Of a DNA stretch of 23,505 nucleotides, positions 9,494 to 16,262 are shown in pieces. Made by a program: the position numbers and the translations under genes. The DNA comes from Leptospira adleri (GTDB lineage Bacteria; Spirochaetota; Leptospiria; Leptospirales; Leptospiraceae): positions 1 through 23,505 of the forward strand of contig NZ_NPDU01000069.1 in NCBI RefSeq assembly GCF_002811985.1, given 5' to 3'. The notes under the pieces were generated by a model that saw nothing but the letters and a program-made list of their open reading frames with translations, searched no databases and was not told the origin of the DNA. How positions within the stretch are numbered: position 1 is the first letter of the stretch; the number at the start of each line of letters is the position of its first letter.

Positions 9494-10718
9494 CTGCCGG
9501 ACCTAATGGCCCTCTGGGATCGGAACCAAAGGATACTTTACCCACCCCTCTTCCCTCATCAACTTCACCAGCAAGCACAGCTTCATTCTCACAAATCACA
9601 TCCAACCCAAACACATGAGCATTCTTGAGAAAGGAAAACTCATTTAGGTAACGAGTAGAGTTCTCAGGGCGGATGTAACAGTAAGAAGCGAATGCTGTCT
9701 TCAGCAGTCTGTGATTGCCCTCAGCTACTTGGTTGTGAACTCCATTCTTACTCCATCTGTTTCTTGCCCATTTGTAACGAGAGTCTTTAGAGTGTGCTGA
9801 GTGATTTACTTGGCGATGATTTTTGTAAATACCCCAAAGCCAAGGATAGCCTTGGTCCGTAAACACAGGGGTTTGTAGAGGTAGATGATCCTTGATAAGG
9901 GGTCCAAGAGTGTTTGCCTTTTGATTTGGAACAGAATGAAAAAATACAGGACCCTGCTTCACAGCAATCGTATGCACTAACGTTCCAACTTGTCTTCCTC
10001 CAAGCTTGTCCGAGAGATAGATGGAAGCAGTAGAGCCACTGTGACGATAGCGCTTCCTACCCTGATTGGCTCTCTCACTGGCAGAATACAAAACAACAGT
10101 GTCTGCACAGACGTAGGGTTTGTTCTCCATCTTCTTAGTTACGTCTGCTTCCTCATCAGCAGGCAGGGAGAAATTCTTGAACTCATGATTCAAAGCATCA
10201 AAGGTCAACTTCTGATATTTAGGAAGTTGCTGAGAGGCAAACACTTGGAAGCGTTTCTTTAAACTTGCTCCGCCCTTGTAGGAAATCCTCAGTCTCTTGC
10301 TAATCTCAGTTGAGGTAACTACCTTAGGATGCTGAATCATACTTTCGTAGAACACAACCCCAAACATATATAAGGGTAATTTAAAATGATGTAAAGGCGT
10401 GTAACTCAAACGTGAAGTTAGATACCTACATCCTTCACAGCGGATCAATTCAGGTTGAGTTGAGATTTCCTTAGTTAGCAGTTTGCCTGGACAGTTGGGA
10501 CAATATTTCGGGTAGAAGTCATTCAGGATCTTCTTAGTGAGGTTCGTAAAGAAGTCGATGTTGATGGCTGGGTTCTTGCGTCTTTCAGGAATGCTGGGTG
10601 GCTTAGGTTCTGAGACTACAGTGAGTTTGGGATCACGGTTGGGATGAGAACCGAGGGATAGATAAATAATTACTCGAACTTTTCCCCAACAGACCTTGAT
10701 TCTCTGATATAATATCAA
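9438..10718 (-). CDS. IS1595-like transposase, copy 2 (apparently intact)
   Basis: A DDE-type transposase of the ISXO2/IS1595 kind with a zinc-ribbon (Cys73, Cys76, Cys94, Cys97 counted from the TTG at 10718), a helix-turn-helix-like part ([21 protein letters not shown]) and a catalytic domain with candidate acidic residues in [16 protein letters not shown] and [13 protein letters not shown]. The frame has no ATG near its beginning inside the IS. The TTG at 10718 lies in flanking relic DNA and the first IS-encoded residue is about number 20, so the true start is unclear. The stop, too, lies outside this copy, in the right end of copy 1. If only one copy is active, it is this one. The family name is by motif, not by search. 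Confidence 0.8.
   Translation of the reverse strand: MILYQRIKVCWGKVRVIIYLSLGSHPNRDPKLTVVSEPKPPSIPERRKNPAINIDFFTNLTKKILNDFYPKYCPNCPGKLLTKEISTQPELIRCEGCRYLTSRLSYTPLHHFKLPLYMFGVVFYESMIQHPKVVTSTEISKRLRISYKGGASLKKRFQVFASQQLPKYQKLTFDALNHEFKNFSLPADEEADVTKKMENKPYVCADTVVLYSASERANQGRKRYRHSGSTASIYLSDKLGGRQVGTLVHTIAVKQGPVFFHSVPNQKANTLGPLIKDHLPLQTPVFTDQGYPWLWGIYKNHRQVNHSAHSKDSRYKWARNRWSKNGVHNQVAEGNHRLLKTAFASYCYIRPENSTRYLNEFSFLKNAHVFGLDVICENEAVLAGEVDEGRGVGKVSFGSDPRGPLGPAVGIGRKGYLSIPGFSSQP
9472..10660 (-). mobile_element. IS1595-like insertion sequence, copy 2
   Basis: A 1189-bp element in the same orientation as copy 1 and offset by exactly 1195 bp. Its left end TATCCCTTCC and right end (complement TATCCCTCGG) form the same imperfect inverted repeats. 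It is flanked by GATAAA at 9466-9471 and 10661-10666. It carries an uninterrupted transposase frame. Confidence 0.85.
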
Positions 10719-10905
10719 GACCGAGGACTCTGACGTTTTTGAGAAACGAGAATTCGTTTAGATAGAGCGTCGAGTGTTTCGGCGAGAGATAGCAATAAGT
10801 ACCGAACGAAGTTTTCAGAAGTCTCTGATTACCTTCCGCTACTTGTGAGTGAACTCCATTCTTGCTCCAACGATTTCCTGCCCAACAGTAAAGTCCTGAC
10901 TTCTT
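10669..10905 (-). pseudogene. Relic of a third, diverged IS1595-like transposase (C-terminal part)
   Basis: On the minus strand about 75 codons are open and align with the C-terminal part of the neighbouring transposases: [20 protein letters not shown] and then [18 protein letters not shown], matching [20 protein letters not shown] and [18 protein letters not shown]. The nucleotide sequence differs much more than the two copies differ from each other. Everything N-terminal of this region is missing, and the C-terminal end stops at the copy-2 junction. It is an older member of the same family next to which the tandem pair inserted. Confidence 0.75.
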
Positions 10906-11264
10906 CCATCTTTATCAAAGGTCCTGTTGAAACTTACGTCATACGGCTTATTTCAGGATTTATGCTAGAATTTCACAAAAGAGTCGCGGTTATAAAAATC
11001 CGAATTCGTCAAGTAAAATGAATCAAAAGAAATGTACGACATTGAAATCGGAATAAAAACAAAGGATCAAAATGAAAATTCATCTCGGTCCGAATTACTC
11101 AGACCGGAGAAATTTATCATCTGATAAATCCATTCATTTTTTAAAAGGATTTTTGCAAAGCCTTCCTTTATGATTGGTTAGCCTATTTAAGAATCTAAAG
11201 TAAGGAATCAAATTTTCTTCTCCAAAGAGAACTTCCTCCGACTAGAAAGAAAATTATATTAAGT
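10906..11264. other. Intergenic stretch after the IS relic
   Basis: It contains a perfect palindrome (ATTTATCA-TC-TGATAAAT, 11112-11129), a CGGTC/GACCG hairpin just before it, and a 33-codon open frame (11072-11173, AGGA five bases before its ATG) that overlaps both. I see no recognisable gene or further transposase sequence. Confidence 0.35.
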
Positions 11265-11636
11265 ATGAGTCATAGAACGAGAAACACGATCACCATCAGC
11301 ATCATCAGCTTCTTTTGTATCTCTTGCATTTTAGGCGGGAGTTATCTCATCTACAGACAAAAAACCGGAACCGTATCGACTGCAAGTGTGACTGCCTGCA
11401 AAAAAATTCGCCGCGCTGAAATCTGCAACGGGTTTTGGACCTACGACAGCAAAATCCAATTCGGAGAAGTGGAAAACGCTAATTCGGACGACCTTGGCGC
11501 AAAAGTTCAGGTCTTAGTGACGCAAAACGGCGCCGTAAAACCTTCCCTTTCTCTTCCGATTGCGCTCTTTCTCATCGCTTTCGGAATCGCGTTTATGGGA
11601 ATTCGCTGGTGGCAGACCGAAGCCTATCGGGAATAA
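11265..11636 (+). CDS. Small two-pass membrane protein, unrecognised
   Basis: A 123-residue protein with one hydrophobic segment at about residues 9-29 (ISIISFFCISCILGGSYLI) and a second at about 95-115 (SLPIALFLIAFGIAFMGIR). The part between, about 65 residues, contains two Cys and would lie on one side of the membrane. The arrangement recalls DUF3592-type small membrane proteins (two helices around a small beta-rich segment), but no motif is decisive. The purine-rich stretch before the ATG is a weak ribosome site. It has no same-strand neighbours, so it is likely monocistronic. Function unknown. Confidence 0.65.
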   Translation: MSHRTRNTITISIISFFCISCILGGSYLIYRQKTGTVSTASVTACKKIRRAEICNGFWTYDSKIQFGEVENANSDDLGAKVQVLVTQNGAVKPSLSLPIALFLIAFGIAFMGIRWWQTEAYRE

Positions 11637-11690
11637 ACGCGCCTTTTCTCCGGTTGTATTTTATATATTTATAATACTGTCTCGGCCCTT

Positions 11691-11725
11691 GGGATCTCAA
11701 AGAACAAATTCCTTTTTGTGATCCC
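11691..11725. terminator. Possible terminator between convergent genes
   Basis: GGGATC-T-CAAA (11691-11701) pairs with TTTG-T-GATCCC (11715-11725), a 10-bp stem with one mismatch, between the convergent membrane-protein and ODP genes. The T-tract afterwards is poor on both strands. Confidence 0.35.
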
Positions 11726-11775
11726 GATCTTCAGATTTTCCTTTCAATCCGCTATTGGAAACACAGAAAGACTTT

Positions 11776-12516
11776 CTAGTTTTCCGTAATCCCGACTTCC
11801 AATTCATCAAACCAATCCAAAAATTTTTGTACTTCTTCTTTTTGAAAGAGCGCTCCGTGCTGCGGAACCATCATATCCACTTTGAGCTTCCGAATTTCTT
11901 GAACCCATTTTTTTTTCGCCTCGTTGGAGCCCATCCATCTTTGATGAAACTTCTTCATGTATTGAGTGTGTTTATCGAAGTCGGAGACAAAAAGATCGTT
12001 AAAATCAGAGGGCAAAAGGGACGCTCCTATGTCTCCGCTGAACAAGATCCTCGAAGTGGGATCATAAAGATTAAAATTTCCGGAAGAATGCAAATAGTGC
12101 GCCGGTATTGCGCGTAACGTATGATTTCCGATGTTCACGTCGAGACCTTGGTCCGGGATCTGGATAAAAGTGTCTTTTGTTCCTCCAAAATGAGGAACAA
12201 AGCTGGACCATAACCAACTCAGATAACATTTAATATCCGGATTCACTTCCAACCAGAGAGAAAGAGAAGAAATGATATCGGGATCTTGATGACTCGAAAA
12301 AATTTTAGCGATCTGAGTCGGATCGAATTTCTCGCAGATCGCGGAGAAAACTTCCGGAAAAATTTCGCTTCCACCGGGATCTGTAAGCAAACCTTGACCG
12401 GAAGAGACGATAAGATATTCGTTCGTATCGATGATGTATCCGGGTTTATCCGGATCTCTCGCGATTACAGACCAGCTATAATCTTGACTGGAAAATATCG
12501 TTTCCATTCTTTTCAT
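11776..12516 (-). CDS. ODP-type (oxygen-binding di-iron) metallo-beta-lactamase-fold protein
   Basis: A 246-residue protein with the metallo-beta-lactamase fold of flavodiiron proteins but no flavodoxin domain. Visible metal ligands in order are His76-x-Asp78-x-Asp80 (SSHQDPDI), His143 (YLHSSGNF), Asp162 (FSGDIG) and His220 (VPQHGAL). The flavodiiron pattern is HxExDH...H...D...H; here Glu is Asp and the second His of the first motif is Ile81. Stand-alone proteins of this type, ODPs, bind oxygen at a di-iron site and signal through cytoplasmic chemoreceptors, as shown in Treponema denticola. The gene overlaps the 3' end of a chemoreceptor-like gene by about 40 bases, so the two are translated together. 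A start nine bases later (12507) is also possible. A hydrolase or oxygen-reductase role cannot be excluded. Confidence 0.75.
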   Translation of the reverse strand: MKRMETIFSSQDYSWSVIARDPDKPGYIIDTNEYLIVSSGQGLLTDPGGSEIFPEVFSAICEKFDPTQIAKIFSSHQDPDIISSLSLWLEVNPDIKCYLSWLWSSFVPHFGGTKDTFIQIPDQGLDVNIGNHTLRAIPAHYLHSSGNFNLYDPTSRILFSGDIGASLLPSDFNDLFVSDFDKHTQYMKKFHQRWMGSNEAKKKWVQEIRKLKVDMMVPQHGALFQKEEVQKFLDWFDELEVGITEN

Positions 12517-13096
12517 TTTTCCATCCGTCCAAAACTTTTTTTGCTAAATTCTCGATCGAGTCGATCGCAGCCGAAAACTTTTCGGCGACGTCTCCAGCCT
12601 TCGCCTTATTTACGCCTATGTATTCACTTTCGATCTTTGCCTGAAGACTGATCACCTTGCCGTCAAGACATTGACGAATCAGATTTTTTGTTCTGTGAAC
12701 CATGGCGTTCTGAATAGAAAGAGTCGCCTTTTCAAAATTACGTTCTTTTGATTCAAAGGATTCGATCATCTGCAGAAGAGCTTTCGATTTGTTTCCATAG
12801 TTTTCGATCTTCTTCGCTTTTTCAAAAGCGATTCGATTTTTAACTTGAAAGCTGGCTTCACGACTCAAGGAATACATCACCTTTGTGAGTTCTTCCGTTG
12901 TTTTCGAAGTGGCTTTGCTGAAAACGATGATCTCTTGTGCGACGACTCCGAATCCCCTCGCCGCAATCCCGGCGTGAACGGACAAGATTATGGAATTCAA
13001 TGCCTTTACTCGGATCCCAAATGCAAGCGAAGAAATGGTTTTCACATCCTCGTTGATTGAGGCGGTCTTTCTGAGTAATTCTTTTTCCATCTTCAT
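12476..13096 (-). CDS. Minimal cytoplasmic chemoreceptor-like (MCP signalling hairpin) protein
   Basis: A 206-residue, largely helical protein without membrane segments, HAMP or sensor domain. Residues about 15-60 match the hairpin tip of methyl-accepting chemotaxis proteins: ISSLAFGIRVKALNS and then HAGIAARGFGVVAQEI, corresponding to [22 protein letters not shown] and GRGFAVVAGEV in Tsr (compared by parts). Phe and Asn of the trimer contact set are kept, but the positions of Tsr Glu385 and Arg388 are Leu and His. Only about 20 residues precede the tip, so the N-terminal arm of the coiled coil is nearly absent; the C-terminal arm is about 150 residues. It overlaps the downstream ODP gene, fitting the ODP-receptor pairing. 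The ribosome site is weak. A truncated or repurposed receptor is possible. Confidence 0.7.
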   Translation of the reverse strand: MKMEKELLRKTASINEDVKTISSLAFGIRVKALNSIILSVHAGIAARGFGVVAQEIIVFSKATSKTTEELTKVMYSLSREASFQVKNRIAFEKAKKIENYGNKSKALLQMIESFESKERNFEKATLSIQNAMVHRTKNLIRQCLDGKVISLQAKIESEYIGVNKAKAGDVAEKFSAAIDSIENLAKKVLDGWKNEKNGNDIFQSRL

Positions 13097-13495
13097 TTCT
13101 TAAGTATTGGGATTATTCTAATTTTAAAATATTCAAAAAAAAGAATCATACTGACGATCAGACGTTTTTAAAACGAAAGATCAACTTCCAAAGCCCCGAG
13201 TTGAATCCGGTGAATCCAAAAATCAAAAACTCGGATCAAGAAAAAATTCCGTAACCCCTTCCTTTATCGAAACGCACGATCTATAAATTCAAAAAGAAGA
13301 ATCTGGACTTCTTCTTAAAACGTCCGTCTTTTTGAAAAGCCGAGACCGACTGAATGGCCCGAAAATAAATTCAAGGAAGAAGAATCTTTTGTCTTACCCC
13401 AATCGCAGACTTACACGACGAAACCGATCCACGATCCAAGACAGAAAAATTAGAATATTCATAATATAGAATTCTTTTCAAATAAAAAACGATTT
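13097..13495. other. Intergenic region between chemoreceptor-like and sigma factor genes
   Basis: About 400 AT-rich bases without a gene. A perfect 8-bp hairpin (AAGAAGAA, loop TCTGGAC, TTCTTCTT; 13294-13316) followed on the minus strand by TTTG may be a weak terminator of the sigma factor unit, but it lies 180 bases after its stop. No remnant of the missing receptor N-terminal arm was found. Confidence 0.35.
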
Positions 13496-14731
13496 TTACG
13501 AAAGTTCGTCGATCTTTTCTTGGATTCCCTTCTTTTCGGTTTCGGTCTTTGCCAGAAAATATGCCTTTTGTAAATGAATTTTCGCCATTTGAGGATCTTG
13601 ATTCTTCAAAAGTTCGCTTAAGAGAAGATAATAAAAATGATTTTTTTCAAATCTCGTGTTCTCGGCTTCACGCAAAGCCGACTCCGGTCCTTTGGACTTA
13701 TACAGAGCGAAAATCCGATTGAGAGCCGCGCCCGGGGAATAATTAATTTCCAAAAGCTGATCGTAACAGCCTAAAATTTCGTTCCATTTTTCGGCGCTGT
13801 CCTCTTTGATACAATGCCAGTAAGCGATTCTTGCCTCCAGATGATAGGAACTGAGTTCCATTCCGAAAGCGGATCGATTTAAGAATTCGATTCCTTTGTG
13901 TATCAATGCCTTGTCCCAAAGGTTCTCGTCCTGATTTTCATAAAGAATAAAAGACTCACCGCCAAAATCTCTCGCGGAAAATCGAGACGAATGAAAACAC
14001 ATAAGGGCCAATAGAGCGTTGACTTTCGGTAGATCCGTCTTTTTATATTCGACGATCATCACCGCCAGGCGCATCGCCTCCAAACAAAGATCTTTTCTTA
14101 AAATTCGATTTTGCGTTTTGGAATAGTAACCTTCGTTGAACAATAAATAGACGATGCGAAGAACATTCTCGAGTCGCTTTTCGATCTCTTCGTCCGAAGG
14201 AAGTTCCATCTTGATTCTTTCGTTTCTTAATTTTTCTTTGGCTCGAAACAAACGTTTGTGAATCGTTTCCTTATTGGTGAAAAAAGCCTCGGCGATTTCG
14301 TCGATTCCGAATCCGCATAAGATTCGAAGCGCAAGTCCGATCTGCGCCTCGCCCGCTATCGCGGGGTTGCAGATCGCAAAAAGCATTTGCAGTTGTTGGT
14401 CTTTTATGTTCTCCGGAGAAAAATTCAACTCGTCCGCGTTCGGACTCTTATCTTGTCTCGAAGTCAACTCCGGTATAATTTTATTCTTTAGAATTTTATC
14501 TCTTCTGAAATGATGAATTGCCTTTTGTTTCGCTACTACATAAAGCCAAGCCGTCGGGTTTTTCGGAGTCCCCTTGATTCCCCAAGTTTCCGCAGCAAGT
14601 AGGAACGTTTCACTCACGATATCTTCCGCGATTTCAATATGCTGCAATCCGTAGAGACCGCTAATCACCGCGATCATTTTGGAAAACTCGCGTTGAAATA
14701 ATTGTTTGAGTGATTCTTGTTCTGAGCTCAT
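13496..14731 (-). CDS. ECF sigma factor with C-terminal TPR-like extension (ECF42 type)
   Basis: A 411-residue sigma factor. Region 2 is at about residues 10-75 (EIAEDIVSETFLLAAETW; WLYVVAKQKAIHHFRR), region 4 at about 130-185 (GFGIDEIAEAFFTNKETIHKRL), and a helical extension of about 220 residues follows (LYLLFNEGYY-like, here VYLLFNEGYYSKTQ), the mark of ECF42-type factors. These factors have no anti-sigma gene and are linked to DGPF/YCII proteins, as here: the gene just upstream encodes one. The extension is thought to be needed for activity. The start is ATG at 14731; a perfect hairpin lies only 11 bases upstream of it, so a normal ribosome site is absent (only GGA before a T-run). It is the last gene of a doxX - DGPF - sigma unit. 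Confidence 0.9.
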   Translation of the reverse strand: MSSEQESLKQLFQREFSKMIAVISGLYGLQHIEIAEDIVSETFLLAAETWGIKGTPKNPTAWLYVVAKQKAIHHFRRDKILKNKIIPELTSRQDKSPNADELNFSPENIKDQQLQMLFAICNPAIAGEAQIGLALRILCGFGIDEIAEAFFTNKETIHKRLFRAKEKLRNERIKMELPSDEEIEKRLENVLRIVYLLFNEGYYSKTQNRILRKDLCLEAMRLAVMIVEYKKTDLPKVNALLALMCFHSSRFSARDFGGESFILYENQDENLWDKALIHKGIEFLNRSAFGMELSSYHLEARIAYWHCIKEDSAEKWNEILGCYDQLLEINYSPGAALNRIFALYKSKGPESALREAENTRFEKNHFYYLLLSELLKNQDPQMAKIHLQKAYFLAKTETEKKGIQEKIDELS

Positions 14732-14741
14732 AAAAAATCCA

Positions 14742-14773
14742 AAACTTCCTCGTTTTAAAAGACGAGGAAGTTT
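14742..14773 (-). promoter_or_regulatory. Intercistronic hairpin before the sigma factor start (attenuator or terminator)
   Basis: AAACTTCCTCGT (14742-14753) and ACGAGGAAGTTT (14762-14773) form a perfect 12-bp stem with an 8-base loop. On the minus strand it is followed by TGGATTTTTT and then directly by the sigma factor ATG. It resembles an intrinsic terminator lying inside the operon, or a structure that hides the ribosome site. Confidence 0.7.
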
Positions 14774-14782
14774 GAATCTAAG

Positions 14783-15124
14783 TTATCCGATGACTTGTCT
14801 GATTTCGACGCTTCCGCCGGCATCCAAAGCCGGGCAACCGTGCGCTAATGTGGTTGCCTCTTCCAGACTTTCAGCTCGAACGACGATAAAACTTCCCAAA
14901 CGTTCCCGAATTTCTACAAAGGGACCGTCCGTAATCACTCCGCCGGATTTTAATACCTTACCTTCGGTGGCGAGCCTCGGGCCGTTGCTGACTAGTTTTT
15001 CTTGTGCTACGATGTTCCCCACCCACTCCTTCCATTTTTTTCCGAGCGCCTGCATCTCGTTTGGCGATACTTGGCCGTAGTCGTAGCTAGGTTGCCTAAA
15101 TAAAAGTAAAAACTCGTTCATCAT
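14783..15124 (-). CDS. DGPF/YCII-domain protein
   Basis: A 113-residue protein with the YCII-related fold. The family motif is seen as ITDGPFVEIRERLGSFIVV, followed by the EEATTLAHGCPALDAGGSVEI segment (described by its ends), where a His and a Cys are in the usual active-site area. Such proteins are encoded next to ECF42 sigma factors in many bacteria, and the pair here fits that. The catalytic activity of the family is unsettled. Two adjacent ATG codons (15124 and 15121) follow GGAGAAAGA; either may start. It lies 51 bases before the sigma gene and 90 bases after doxX on the same strand. Confidence 0.88.
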   Translation of the reverse strand: MMNEFLLLFRQPSYDYGQVSPNEMQALGKKWKEWVGNIVAQEKLVSNGPRLATEGKVLKSGGVITDGPFVEIRERLGSFIVVRAESLEEATTLAHGCPALDAGGSVEIRQVIG

Positions 15125-15214
15125 TCTTTCTCCATTCTTTTTTTTGAATATGATTTCGAGATAGATCGCCTTTGCTCGAAAAGACGACGCTCCCGTTATA
15201 AAATCGATCCCGTT

Positions 15215-15643
15215 TCACATCCACCCCGTTTTCCATTGGCGGTAAGAAATCTGAACTGCGCAAAGAATCAGAATCGGAGTGATTATATCTCCCAGGCCGT
15301 TTCCGGCGAAAAAGTGAGAAGAAGAAGCTCCGATCAGATTAAACGTATAACCTGCATAAGCCCATTCTTTTAGAGTTTGGAATCGATTTTGAAGGATTGT
15401 GATTCCACCCAAAATTTTAGCGACCCCTAAAATTTTCATCACATAGAGAGGATATCCGAGTTTCGCGATTCCTTCCGCAGGCGTAGACGCCTCCATAAGA
15501 TATGCAACTCCCGCAATGACCATCGTCACCGTAAAAAAGAGCGTCAACGTCCAATAGATCCATTTTGCCGCTCCAATCCACTTCGCCTTCTTGGACGCGT
15601 CGTGATCTTTGGTTCCTTTATCCTCTTTTATCAAAACTGCCAT
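15215..15643 (-). CDS. DoxX-family membrane protein
   Basis: A 142-residue integral membrane protein with four hydrophobic segments: about residues 26-50 (WIYWTLTLFFTVTMVIAGVA), 61-83, 92-112 and 117-136. The layout and length fit DoxX-like proteins, which are found with ECF sigma and DGPF genes in several bacteria. Their activity is uncertain; some mycobacterial members work with thiol-redox proteins. AAAGGAG seven bases before the ATG is a strong ribosome site. It is the first gene of the doxX - DGPF - sigma unit, and its leader contains a hairpin at 15711-15727. Confidence 0.82.
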   Translation of the reverse strand: MAVLIKEDKGTKDHDASKKAKWIGAAKWIYWTLTLFFTVTMVIAGVAYLMEASTPAEGIAKLGYPLYVMKILGVAKILGGITILQNRFQTLKEWAYAGYTFNLIGASSSHFFAGNGLGDIITPILILCAVQISYRQWKTGWM

Positions 15644-15710
15644 TTTGATTCTCCTTTGTATCGAAATTGAATCCTTGGATTCTATTTCAATGAGGATCGA
15701 GAATTAGAAA

Positions 15711-15735
15711 ACGGGACATCGACCCGTCTTTTTTT
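15711..15735. terminator. Small hairpin with T-run upstream of doxX
   Basis: ACGGG (15711-15715) and CCCGT (15723-15727) flank a 7-base loop and are followed on the plus strand by CTTTTTTT. It would be a plus-strand terminator for a transcript not obvious in this window; on the minus strand it lies in the doxX leader and is followed by TTTTC. Confidence 0.35.
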
Positions 15736-15950
15736 AGAGAAATTTTACTTTTTTATGACGGGAAAATGACAGGTCCGAAGTTTATTTTAAAAGGCCGAGC
15801 ATTTAAGAATCCGAGACTTGAAAAGAATTACGCTTCACTTTGAAGGCGTTCGATCGAAAGACCAACCCGAGAAAATTCTATATATCTTCATTCAATCGTC
15901 TCCGAATTCGCCTCGGAAATGTTGGCAATCTATCAAGGATATGTTACGTT

Positions 15951-16037
15951 ATGGAAGCTCCAAAAGACAATCGGAACATAGACGCAATCGAAAGAAAATT
16001 TAAGGAATTGGCGAAGAGCGTGGAGATCAATAAATAA
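15951..16037 (+). CDS. Possible 28-residue peptide, unrecognised
   Basis: An ATG-started frame encoding a charged, probably helical peptide (MEAPKDNRNIDAIERKF then KELAKSVEINK). AAGGA lies about 11 bases upstream. The same frame is open back to 15840, so the true start could be earlier. It is the only gene-like piece in the 600-base gap between doxX and the large lipoprotein gene. Very short, so uncertain. Confidence 0.22.
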   Translation: MEAPKDNRNIDAIERKFKELAKSVEINK

Positions 16038-16200
16038 TTTCGAACTTAAGTCAAGGCTCGAGTTCTTCCGTTCATCGAATTCTTCTTTTTCATTGATTCC
16101 TAAAAATCAGTCGTTGGTTCTTAAACCGCCGATATCGGAGCCCATTCCTTGTTTTCCGCTCATCTTACCTTCCGAATGTTTGTTCTTAGGGTATATATCG

Positions 16201-16247
16201 TTATAACCCGTTCTTATTTATTTTTATTAGATAAGAACGGATTATAA
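16201..16247 (+). promoter_or_regulatory. Long inverted repeat just upstream of the beta-helix lipoprotein
   Basis: TTATAA-C-CCGTTCTTAT (16201-16217) pairs with ATAAGAACGG-A-TTATAA (16231-16247): 16 base pairs with one mismatch and a 13-base AT loop. It ends 15 bases before the GTG start, so it is either an operator or a structured 5' leader that could affect translation. Confidence 0.6.
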
Positions 16248-16262
16248 AAGAAGATTTATCCC

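Noticed and set aside
9990..10262. A 90-codon plus-strand frame in IS copy 2
   Set aside because: Antisense shadow of the intact transposase, with no own ribosome site or family motif.
15840..15950. Extension of the possible 28-residue peptide to a 65-codon frame
   Set aside because: The upstream part has unusual composition and only a TTG start without a ribosome site; only the last part looks peptide-like.
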